Shown here one piece after another: positions 1 through 7,373 of a DNA stretch of 64,000 nucleotides. Origin of the DNA: Corynebacterium sp. (GTDB lineage: Bacteria; Actinomycetota; Actinomycetes; Mycobacteriales; Mycobacteriaceae); assembly GCA_030531005.1 (NCBI GenBank), contig JAUMTW010000001.1:203227-267226 (forward strand), given 5' to 3'. The position numbers and the translations under genes are program-made. Each line of letters opens with the position of its first letter. Position 1 is the stretch's first letter. The notes under the pieces were generated by a model. That model made no database searches. It saw nothing but the letters and a program-made list of their open reading frames with translations, and had not been told where the DNA came from.

Positions 1-214
1 AGCATGAGCAGGGTCAATTTGGTGCACCACAACAATTCGAACCTGCACCGCAGTTTGGCCAGCCACAGGAGTTCGGTACCCCAGAACAGCAGCAATTTGG
101 CGGCGCACAGTTTGCCCAGCCTGCCCAGGAGCAGTTCCAGCAGGCTCCACAGTTTGCGCAGCATGAGCAGGGTCAATTTGGTGCACCACAACAATTCGAA
201 CCTGCACCGCAGTT
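1..214 (+). repeat. 55-bp exact direct repeat inside the Q-rich coding region
   Basis: Bases 1-55 and 160-214 are identical, offset by 159 bp (53 codons), so the reading frame is kept. The encoded unit is HEQGQFGAPQQFEPAPQF. Shorter imperfect copies of CCGCAGTTCGGCCAGCC lie around 210-240 and 340-360. Such repeats expand and contract by slippage or recombination without breaking the frame. Confidence 0.9.
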
Positions 215-1109
215 CGAGCAGGCACCGCAGTTCGGCCAGCCACAGCAGTTTGCTCAAGAACCAGGCTATGTTCAGCAAGAACAGCAGTCTCAGTTCGCCC
301 AAGATTCAAGCTACAATTACGGCCAACAATATGGGCAACCGCAGTTCGGCCAGCCAGGTCCAACTACGCAACAGCAGTACAATCAGCCTGGTGTCTTTGA
401 GGGTTACCCACAGTCGCCTGCCGACGGACAGGGAGGAGTATCAGTCCCTTTTGGAATTCCCGCCGAAACTCCTAAGCAAGAGTTTTCGGCGGGTGCCGCT
501 CCACAGACCACCCAGTGGTCCTCGAAGCGCTATATTCCGGAATACAACTTCACTGCGGGAACCCTGCTTTTCCCAATGCCAAACTTTGTAGCAGTGAAGT
601 TTGAAGTGGCAAATCGAGACCCGAAGTCCTTGTGCCGCGTGGTGATGTTGAAGGTGGGGCATGGAGAAGTAATCGGAAAAGTTGATTCCTTTGTGCGTCC
701 TCCAGCTGGGGTTCGCCCATTTGAGTTTAGTAATATCCATGGGATTACGGATCAAACCGTTGAAGATGCCCCGCAGTGGCCCGCGCTGGCGATGCACCTG
801 CGCTCCTTTGTTGGTGACTATCCGGTTTGGGCAAATGGTGCAGCCATGCATGCTCAGGTCTGGCGGAGTTTGGATGATTACTTCGGTGTCGAATCCCGGC
901 CATTAGAGTTCTATGATTCACTGTTAACCCTTTACCGGGCAGAGCCGCAAATGCAAGGTGTGGATGCTGCTGGCGCATTGGAGGCTATTGCGCCGAATGC
1001 TCGGTACACTCCAGATGCTTTCGGTGATGCCCTGGCCTGCAGTGCAATTGTGCAGCACCTAAATGAGGTCAATATGGCAACAATTATGGAATTAGCTCGG
1101 CGCGATTAG
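3..1109 (+). CDS. Q/F/P-repeat protein with degenerate DnaQ-like exonuclease domain (5' end outside window)
   Basis: The reading frame is open from the window edge to the TAG at 1107, so the start is missing. About the first 150 visible residues are low complexity, built from variants of PQFGQPQQF and QFGAPQQFEPAPQF. From about 580 a DEDDh exonuclease-like fold follows: FVAVKFEVANRDP, then FSNIHGITDQTVEDAP, then VWANGAAMHAQ, then DAFGDALACSA. In active members the first motif is D-x-E and the third ends in D. Here the first Asp is Lys (codon 597-599), Glu 603-605 remains, the third-motif Asp is His, and the His of the last motif appears to be Pro. Nuclease activity is therefore doubtful. The Q-rich part may be a flexible linker; that is inference. 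Confidence 0.75.
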   Translation, partial: HEQGQFGAPQQFEPAPQFGQPQEFGTPEQQQFGGAQFAQPAQEQFQQAPQFAQHEQGQFGAPQQFEPAPQFEQAPQFGQPQQFAQEPGYVQQEQQSQFAQDSSYNYGQQYGQPQFGQPGPTTQQQYNQPGVFEGYPQSPADGQGGVSVPFGIPAETPKQEFSAGAAPQTTQWSSKRYIPEYNFTAGTLLFPMPNFVAVKFEVANRDPKSLCRVVMLKVGHGEVIGKVDSFVRPPAGVRPFEFSNIHGITDQTVEDAPQWPALAMHLRSFVGDYPVWANGAAMHAQVWRSLDDYFGVESRPLEFYDSLLTLYRAEPQMQGVDAAGALEAIAPNARYTPDAFGDALACSAIVQHLNEVNMATIMELARRD

Positions 1110-2044
1110 TACAAAGTGATATTAGAGAGCGAGACTTTAGCCCCGGCACCGGTGGAGTTATCAACACAATCAATACTCTGGAATGTATTTGAGCAGGTGA
1201 AGTAGCTGTAGCTGATTTCATCATTAGGGTTTAAAATCTGTACTTCTTGGTTTGACTGGTTAGTTGCTTGGCGCCACCATGCCGCGGGATTCTCGCTATA
1301 GATGCGCATCGCGGCACCATCTTGTATTGCGAGGGTGTTGTACTGGTTACCTTGTTCATCCGTCGGCATTTGCTCTGCCACTTGCCGGATATGGCACAGG
1401 AGGCGGTCGGTAAACATCGCGCAGCGAATCCGGCTGTTGATAGCCGCAAAGACGACAGCTTTGCCTTCACCAGCGGCGATTGTAGGCGTCATGGTTGTGG
1501 CCGAAGTCGTGGATTCTACAGTCGCATCGATATCTTCTTCGATGGGCGTTTCTGGATATTTTTCAATGGTGTTTTCTACTGCATTCCAAACAAAAGTTGC
1601 GGTGATTGCCCCATCGGAAGCCGTGGCCATGACTTTAATGGTGGTGTCGTCAATGCGCTGGACATGTGCTGCGGTGGTATTAAAGCTTTCTGCTGTGCCT
1701 ACAAAATGTGGGCCTTGGAAAAGCAATATTTGGGAATAGGAATCAAGATCATTGGGGTCGGAATAGAGTTGCATCCAAGAGAATTCAAGGCAGGGATCAT
1801 AGGTGTTAGTCTGGTTGAAACCCCATTCTTGGCCATTGGGTGCATTAGGAATCTGATCAATGACTGCCTCCATCGTGTCTTCGAAGTTGTGCCCACCACA
1901 GCGGTTTTCTGTTTCCGTAGCGGTTGGTTGAGCAGAACGGTACATGGTTGGTAAAGCTGTGTCTTCAGCGGTCTCGCCGGATTCGCCACAAGCTGCAAGC
2001 AGAGCGGTAGCTGCGAGAATGGCAAAGTATTTGGGGCGTAGCAT
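1106..2044 (-). CDS. Secreted lipoprotein, LppP/LprE-like
   Basis: This 312-residue protein starts with a basic n-region and hydrophobic stretch ending in the lipobox LLAAC (Cys19), so it is predicted to be lipid-anchored. A cysteine-containing segment CGGHNF...NTYDPCLEFSWMQLY at about 48-95 resembles the LppP/LprE lipoprotein family of Corynebacteriales, whose function is unknown. A Thr/Ser/Glu-rich linker at about 165-190 separates it from a C-terminal part with further cysteines (RCAMF, LLCHI, FTCSNTF, IDCVD), compatible with disulfides. Its stop overlaps the stop of the convergent upstream gene by 3 bp, so little room remains for a separate terminator. Confidence 0.8.
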   Translation of the reverse strand: MLRPKYFAILAATALLAACGESGETAEDTALPTMYRSAQPTATETENRCGGHNFEDTMEAVIDQIPNAPNGQEWGFNQTNTYDPCLEFSWMQLYSDPNDLDSYSQILLFQGPHFVGTAESFNTTAAHVQRIDDTTIKVMATASDGAITATFVWNAVENTIEKYPETPIEEDIDATVESTTSATTMTPTIAAGEGKAVVFAAINSRIRCAMFTDRLLCHIRQVAEQMPTDEQGNQYNTLAIQDGAAMRIYSENPAAWWRQATNQSNQEVQILNPNDEISYSYFTCSNTFQSIDCVDNSTGAGAKVSLSNITLY

Positions 2045-2740
2045 TATCCATCCTTTGAATTTCTCATTGCCAAGACACTGAAATGTAGACTACTGAAAAT
2101 GTGGGCTACTGAAATGGCAGTTCATTATCGCAATTACTGTTGTAAATGGGCAACTAATTTTCGGGGCAGATTCCTCGAGCATTGGCATGGCGCGCAGCTC
2201 GATGAATGTTTGAGCCAGCGCAGTGAATACCGCCAAATTATATGCGGCAGGTTCTGCAGGTGCCAGAGGTAAGGCCACTCAGGACATGCTGGTGGCACCA
2301 CGAAGGATCGTGCAGATTCGCGGTGTAGAACCACGCAAGACTCGAGCGCTGATATCAATCAGAGCAACCTTGATTATATTTATAATGCGATACAGCCAGG
2401 TTCACCTGAGGTAGGGCAGTGGTATCGGCTTCTGCCCGTTCAACATAGAAGTAGAACGCACCCAATAGCGTTGCCATCGGCACTGCGAGCATGGAAATCG
2501 TGTGAATCTCGGCGAACCAGGTGCTTCATGGGAGAGCGAAAGTTAGTCGGGTATCGAGAGCTATCGCTGCTCTTAGCGAAATGCGCGGCGCATGCGGATG
2601 AGGTGGAATTTATCCAATAATGCCATCAGGAGGGATGAATGAGCGTAGTGGACGTGGAGCTGAATTGTGCGGCAATGAGTCCAATGCCAATGCTAAGGAT
2701 TAGGGTGTTGAAGTAGGCCGCTATCCGTTCATGATCAAGA
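2045..2740 (-). pseudogene. Decayed membrane-protein gene remnant
   Basis: No intact gene lies between 2045 and 2963. On the minus strand protein-like fragments appear in different frames: ERIAAYFNTLILSIGIGL around 2675-2730 (a plausible membrane helix), TISMLAVPMATLLGAFYF around 2450-2510 followed by YVERAEADTTALPQVNLAVS, and LPLAPAEPAAYNLAVFTALA around 2200-2275. Stops and frame changes separate them. I infer an inactivated membrane protein of unknown family. Bases 2741-2950 hold nothing I can assign. Confidence 0.45.
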
Positions 2741-2963
2741 CCGTTCCAAACAGTGTCTAATATGGAAGGCTTGCAGTGACAACGTTAGAGAGCAATTAGC
2801 AGGCAAGCGTGCATACTGGAATTATTCGGGCTTCAACGAGAGTTTTTTAGAAAAACTGAAAGCACACTCGAAGGAGCAGAGTTAGCGATGAAAGTAGTAG
2901 TCAGGCTGCGACGGATGTGCAGTAGCATGTTGCCTATACGGTACGTGATGTAGAGGAGAATGA

Positions 2964-3755
2964 GTGGATTCAACTGTTTTATTTGCTTTTGGACTCACCC
3001 TATTTGCCGGATTATCCACCGGTATTGGTGCGGCCTGCGCTGTAATCTGGCGCAACCCAGGCCCGAAGTTTCTTGCCGGAGCTTTAGGCTTTTCTGCTGG
3101 TGTGATGCTGTATGTCTCTTTTATGGAGATCCTGCCAGAAGGTATCAATCAGTTTGAGGAAAAATACTCCACCACTCAAGCTAATTGGTATGCGGTGCTA
3201 GGCTTTTTCGCCGGAATTGTGCTCATCGCGCTCATTGACCGAATGGTACCAACGCGTATTAATCCTCATGAGCCCGGTAATACTGAAGACGCCCAGCGGC
3301 GTAGTGCAATGATGCAGATGGGCGTGGTAACCGCTATTGCCATTGCCATCCACAATTTCCCGGAAGGTTTTGCGACCTTCCTAGCAGGTTTGGCCGATCC
3401 AAGCGTGGCAATTCCAGTGGCAGTGGCTATTGCGATCCACAATATCCCAGAAGGTATCGCAGTTGCGGTGCCTATTCGGGAGGCAACCGGCTCGCGTGCA
3501 AAGGGCTTTTGGTGGGGCTTTTTCTCTGGCTTGGCAGAACCGTTAGGTGCTGTTTTGGGTTATTTGCTGCTGATGTCGGTGCTCGGTCCACTGGCCTTAG
3601 GCATTGCCTTCGTGGCAGTTGCCGGCATCATGGTCTTTATCTCTATTGACGAGTTGTTGCCAACAGCAATTGATACTGGGGAACACCATGTGGCTGTCTA
3701 TGGTTTGGTAGCTGGTATGGCCGTGATGGCCTTGAGCTTGCTGCTATTTATGTGA
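2964..3755 (+). CDS. zupT: ZIP-family divalent metal transporter (ZupT-like)
   Basis: This 263-residue integral membrane protein has about eight hydrophobic segments. It carries both ZIP signatures in the order expected for metal-binding helices IV and V: HNFPEGFATF (about 128-137) and HNIPEGIAVAVPI (about 158-170), after a loop with MVPTRINPHEP. ZupT proteins import Zn, Fe, Mn and related cations across the inner membrane. GTG at 2964 is chosen because GAGGAG (2953-2958) lies 5 nt upstream and the N-terminus MDSTVLFAFGLTLFAG matches the first helix; the ATG at 2960 is in another frame. The gene stands alone between decayed DNA and a terminator. The transported metal cannot be read from sequence. 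Confidence 0.88.
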   Translation: MDSTVLFAFGLTLFAGLSTGIGAACAVIWRNPGPKFLAGALGFSAGVMLYVSFMEILPEGINQFEEKYSTTQANWYAVLGFFAGIVLIALIDRMVPTRINPHEPGNTEDAQRRSAMMQMGVVTAIAIAIHNFPEGFATFLAGLADPSVAIPVAVAIAIHNIPEGIAVAVPIREATGSRAKGFWWGFFSGLAEPLGAVLGYLLLMSVLGPLALGIAFVAVAGIMVFISIDELLPTAIDTGEHHVAVYGLVAGMAVMALSLLLFM

Positions 3756-3843
3756 ATAAATTGACAATTATTGATCAATGTCATCATAGATGTTGAGAAT
3801 TGCCTAGTGTGCAGGTTAGCGCATTATTTTGCGACCAAAACTG

Positions 3844-3876
3844 GGAGGGTAGTTAAGGGGCTACCCTCCTTTTCTT
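3844..3876 (+). terminator. Rho-independent terminator after zupT
   Basis: The arms GGAGGGTAG (3844-3852) and CTACCCTCC (3861-3869) pair perfectly over 9 bp. The loop is 8 nt and TTTTCTT follows. Confidence 0.85.
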
Positions 3877-4255
3877 GTGCAATTTATTAAATTTTTGTGT
3901 GAGTATTTTAATTCATTGATATGTGATTATAGTAGGAGAAACGTATTGTATCGTGCGTGGAGGAGTGCTATTAATTAGCCGCGTACGCTCAGCGTGGAAA
4001 ACGATTATGGCCTCGACCTTGGACTTCTTTCAAGAGTGAATTATTGAGGGTAACTGACACGATTTGTCATGTTGGATTAGTCAAAAGAAAATAGTTGATA
4101 AATCTTGATTTATAATGATTGCATTTCATGCAAATATCCGAAACTGCCGGGTGACATGCATCTTTTGGAGCGTATAACGGGGGCTGTTAAGGTAACCACG
4201 CAAGGTGTGGGAACCTGAATTCTGTCGACCACTGTTATGAAAGGTACTGGTCACT
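3877..4255 (+). promoter_or_regulatory. Promoter region of the oleate hydratase gene
   Basis: This roughly 380-bp AT-rich region has no gene. A perfect -10 box TATAAT lies at 4111-4116, with no convincing -35 (AAAATA at 4088-4093), which is common in corynebacteria. Upstream, TGACA (4055-4059) and TGTCA (4065-4069) form an inverted repeat with a 5-nt spacer that could be an operator. AAAGG at about 4240-4244 is the likely ribosome binding site. Confidence 0.4.
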
Positions 4256-6061
4256 ATGGCTCAGCAGTACACCTACCAAAGCACCTATCCCACTGACCAA
4301 TTCGGCAATCGTTATGTGGGCAACGATATGGGCAAGTACATTGAAATTCGCCCTCAGGTCCCAGAAGACATCAACGAGCGCAAGGCCTACTTCGTAGGTG
4401 GCGGCATCGCGAATCTCATCGCCGCAGGCTATTTGATTCGCGACGGTCAGATGCCACCAGAAAACATCACGATCTTGGAACAGCTGCGCGTTGAAGGTGG
4501 TTCCTTCGACGGCGCCGGCAATAACGAAGAGGGTTTCATCGCTCGTGGTGGACGTGAAATGGGTCAGCACTTCGAGTGTTTCTGGGACATCATGAAAGAT
4601 GTGCCCGCAGTTGATCTGCCAGCACCACACACTGTGCTCGATGAGTTCAACATGGTCAACGAAAACGACCCAAACGTTTCCAACTGTCGTTTGATCTCTG
4701 ACCAAGCACGCGTACGCCTCGATACTCCAGAGCTTGGCTTGAGCAAGAAGGCCCAGCTGCAAATCGTCAAGCTGCTGCTCGTCTCTGAGGAAAAGACCTA
4801 CTACAAGACGATCACCGATTGGTTCGGTGCGGACTTCATGAACTCCACTTTCTACATGCTCTGGCGTTCTATGTTCGCATTCCAGGACTATCAGTCGCTG
4901 ACGGAAATGAAGCGTTACTTCCACCGCTTCTTGCAGTACATGCCAGGTTTTAATGACTTCTCTTGCCTGCGTTTTTCGCGCTACAACCAGTACACTAGCT
5001 TTATCGAGCCACTGGCCAAGCACTTAAAATCTCAGGGTGTACAGTTCCGCTACGATTGCTGCGTCGATGACCTGGACATTCAAGTAACCGGCCAGACCTT
5101 TAAAGTCACCGGCATCGAAGTCCACGATGCTAGCAACCAGACCTCGACGATCCCAGTTGCTGAGCGCGACATTGTGATCGTAACCAACGGCTCGCTGACA
5201 GAAGCAACCGGCTATGGTGATATGGACACCGTGCCAGAGTTCAAGAAGGACAACCCAGGTCCTGCCTGGAACCTGTGGAAGAAGATCGCCGCAAAGGCAC
5301 CAAATTGTGGTCGTCCTGAGGTCTTCTGTTCTGAGCCAGAAAAGACTGTATGGGAGTCAGTCAGCTTTAACTTCTACGGTGGCTACGATAACCCATTTAA
5401 TGCCAAGCTGCGTGAGCTGGCACAAGGCCGTGACCTGTTCAGCGGCAAGGTTGTGACCGCCGGTATTATCACAGCCGAAGATTCCCCATGGCTGTGCTCG
5501 CTGACGGTACACCGCCAACCACAATTCCCTGGCCAAGAAGAAGGCCTGTGCGTTGCGTGGGCATATGGCTTGACCTGGTGGGAGAAGGGCACTGTTACCG
5601 GCAAGCCAATGCTGGAGTGCACCGGTGAGGAAATCCTGCGCGAGTTCGCCTACCACTTCGGTGTTACCGATATCGAAAAGACCATCGAGATGTCTAAAGT
5701 GCGTTTGGCTACCATGCCATACATCACCGCTGAATTTACTCCACGTGGTGAGGGCGATCGCCCATGGCCAGTGCCACAGGGCTCGGTTAACCTGGGCTTT
5801 ACCGGCCAGTTCGTTGAGACCCCGGATGACTGCGTCTTTACAACCGAAGGTTCGGCGCGCACCGGTCAAATGGCCGTTTATGGCCTTCTGGGCTTGGATC
5901 GCGATATCCCACCAATCTGGCCAAGCCAGTACGATATCCGCTCCCTGCTGCACTCGGCATCGGCAATGAATGATGGCAAGCTACCTGGTGGCAAACTCCT
6001 TAAGCGCCTGCTGAAGGGCACCTACTACGAGAACATCATTCCGAAGGGCAAGCGCGACTAA
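4256..6061 (+). CDS. ohyA: Oleate hydratase (MCRA family, FAD-dependent)
   Basis: The 601-residue length is typical of the myosin-cross-reactive-antigen family. These FAD enzymes add water to the cis-9 double bond of unsaturated fatty acids such as oleate, giving 10-hydroxy acids (EC 4.2.1.53). The dinucleotide-binding signature FVGGGIANLIAAGYLIRDG is at about 46-64. The family block with FDGAGNNEEGFIARGGREM and then HFECFWDIM lies at about 84-115. The gene is monocistronic, with its own promoter region and a strong downstream terminator. It is flanked by decayed DNA, so it may be an accessory lipid-detoxification gene of a host-associated strain; that is inference. Confidence 0.93.
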   Translation: MAQQYTYQSTYPTDQFGNRYVGNDMGKYIEIRPQVPEDINERKAYFVGGGIANLIAAGYLIRDGQMPPENITILEQLRVEGGSFDGAGNNEEGFIARGGREMGQHFECFWDIMKDVPAVDLPAPHTVLDEFNMVNENDPNVSNCRLISDQARVRLDTPELGLSKKAQLQIVKLLLVSEEKTYYKTITDWFGADFMNSTFYMLWRSMFAFQDYQSLTEMKRYFHRFLQYMPGFNDFSCLRFSRYNQYTSFIEPLAKHLKSQGVQFRYDCCVDDLDIQVTGQTFKVTGIEVHDASNQTSTIPVAERDIVIVTNGSLTEATGYGDMDTVPEFKKDNPGPAWNLWKKIAAKAPNCGRPEVFCSEPEKTVWESVSFNFYGGYDNPFNAKLRELAQGRDLFSGKVVTAGIITAEDSPWLCSLTVHRQPQFPGQEEGLCVAWAYGLTWWEKGTVTGKPMLECTGEEILREFAYHFGVTDIEKTIEMSKVRLATMPYITAEFTPRGEGDRPWPVPQGSVNLGFTGQFVETPDDCVFTTEGSARTGQMAVYGLLGLDRDIPPIWPSQYDIRSLLHSASAMNDGKLPGGKLLKRLLKGTYYENIIPKGKRD

Positions 6062-6151
6062 TTATTGCCTACGCTTCATCGCGAGTCTCCGGGCTACGCA
6101 CAGCAGTAGCCTGGCGCTCATAACCTTGGAGCGTTGAGCTCGGACGGAAAG

Positions 6152-6199
6152 CATCATGGTTCGCGGGAAACCGCTAGGAACCATGATGTTTTTCTTTTT
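6152..6199. terminator. Strong terminator between ohyA and the convergent pseudogene
   Basis: A perfect 11-bp inverted repeat, CATCATGGTTC (6152-6162) and GAACCATGATG (6178-6188), is followed by TTTTTCTTTTT on the plus strand. It terminates ohyA and may once have served the minus-strand gene next to it. Confidence 0.9.
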
Positions 6200-7000
6200 G
6201 GGGGACTCTGGATTATGGCGCCGGTAGAACAGATCGTGGGGGCCTGCTACTCCGATGTCGTCGTTATAAAGCTGGATTTCGGTAGCATCGAGCATACACT
6301 GGACTGCTTCATCGGTGTTGTAGCCATACGATGATGCCCTGAAGCGGACGTACTCATCTGGTTTGAGTGCTGTGATTTCTTCCTACGAGGCGTAGCCGAT
6401 CCAGGGGCCAGCGGGATCGTGCCAGAGTTTGGAATTCATCCCGATACACGCAAGCCGAGTTTGCTCGGAGAATGAGTTCACAATGAGGATGAGTTCACAA
6501 TATTGGGTTTCAGAATTTTCGAGAACCTCATAGACACACGATGGCAGATAGATCATCCCAGCCTGATCGGGATGATTCACCGTGAAATCCGCAGCGAGAA
6601 ATTTCTTTCCCGTGGTGGCTTAATAGCCAGAGGTGCCACGATCGTGTTTCCGGGTAGACGAGGGAATCATGATCATCCCCGGATCGGACTAATGTATGCG
6701 CAGTGGGTTGAATGTGTTTCGTGAATCGAGTTGCGAACCACTGGATCGTTTGTTGGGTTAACTTTGGCTGCATTCCAATGAATGTTTGACTCACCATCAT
6801 TGGTGCGGGCAGTTTCTAGCGGAATTCCTTCGAATTGATCATCACTGCTTACGCACGCAGTTGCCCACCGCGAAAGCCGCTATCGTTCAATGCTTCCGCA
6901 GATTGCGCTACAAATTTCCGCTAATTCCTTTGAGCTTGGTGCTGCGTGAATCGAAGCAGTACTCGCATCATCATCACAAACAATGAGCACAGTGCTGCAA
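6200..7000 (-). pseudogene. Decayed gene for a secreted protein of unknown family
   Basis: On the minus strand one can follow, with frame changes, a hydrophobic start (ALFAALCSLFV near 6985-7010), then IHAAPSSKELAEICSAICGS, then CVSSDDQFEGIPLETARTND, then FLAADFTVNHPDQAGMIYLP, then a segment ending in GPWIGYAS. After an in-frame TAG at 6383-6385 the same frame continues with EEITALKPDEYVRFRASSYG and MLDATEIQLYNDDIGVAGPH. At least two in-frame stops (one TAA before ATTGKKFLAADF) and frameshifts break it. The hydrophobic start and several cysteines suggest a formerly exported protein. I do not recognise the family. Confidence 0.6.
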
Positions 7001-7373
7001 AAAGGGCGGGAGTGTTGGGTGAAGATCTTGGCAACAAACATGGCTCGCAGGAAACACTACCAAATGTAGAGACCTCGTACAGAGCGCTGCGAGCAGCGTA
7101 GGGAATACCGCTTTGAGTCTTTAATGCAGCAATGGGAAGAAGGCAAGCTGTCGTTGAGCTGGCAGAAATTCTGAAAGGAAGCAGCCCTAAGGTATGGTTA
7201 GGAGTACTGCATATAAGCGCTTTTCGTCATCACCAGCGCATCCGAAGGAAATCCCAAACTCCCAAGGCTGTCTCAGGTTTGCCGTTGATACACGCTTGTA
7301 TCCAACCACCTATTACGTGTGTGTTCCCCATCCAAGTGCGCGCATACACCTCATAGTCTGGAGTTTTACCCTT
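7001..7373 (+). promoter_or_regulatory. Gene-free region upstream of metP
   Basis: I see no gene here. A perfect inverted repeat GATACACGCTTGTATC (7287-7302; 6-bp arms, 4-nt loop) lies about 72 bp before the metP start and could be an operator. GGAG at about 7360-7363 is the likely ribosome binding site. The open frame running upstream from metP to 7194 lacks membrane-protein character and is treated as non-coding. Confidence 0.35.

Noticed and set aside
1..220. CRISPR-like repeat array
   Set aside because: The repeats are in-frame, protein-coding, and not separated by unique spacers of equal size.
4..591. Ser/His/Arg-rich open frame at the window start
   Set aside because: It is an out-of-frame reading of the Gln/Phe/Pro repeat gene; the other frame continues into the exonuclease-like domain.
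4235..5023. Long open frame (262 codons) antisense to ohyA
   Set aside because: It mirrors the strongly coding oleate hydratase frame, has no ribosome binding site of its own, and its composition is that of a reverse-complement shadow.
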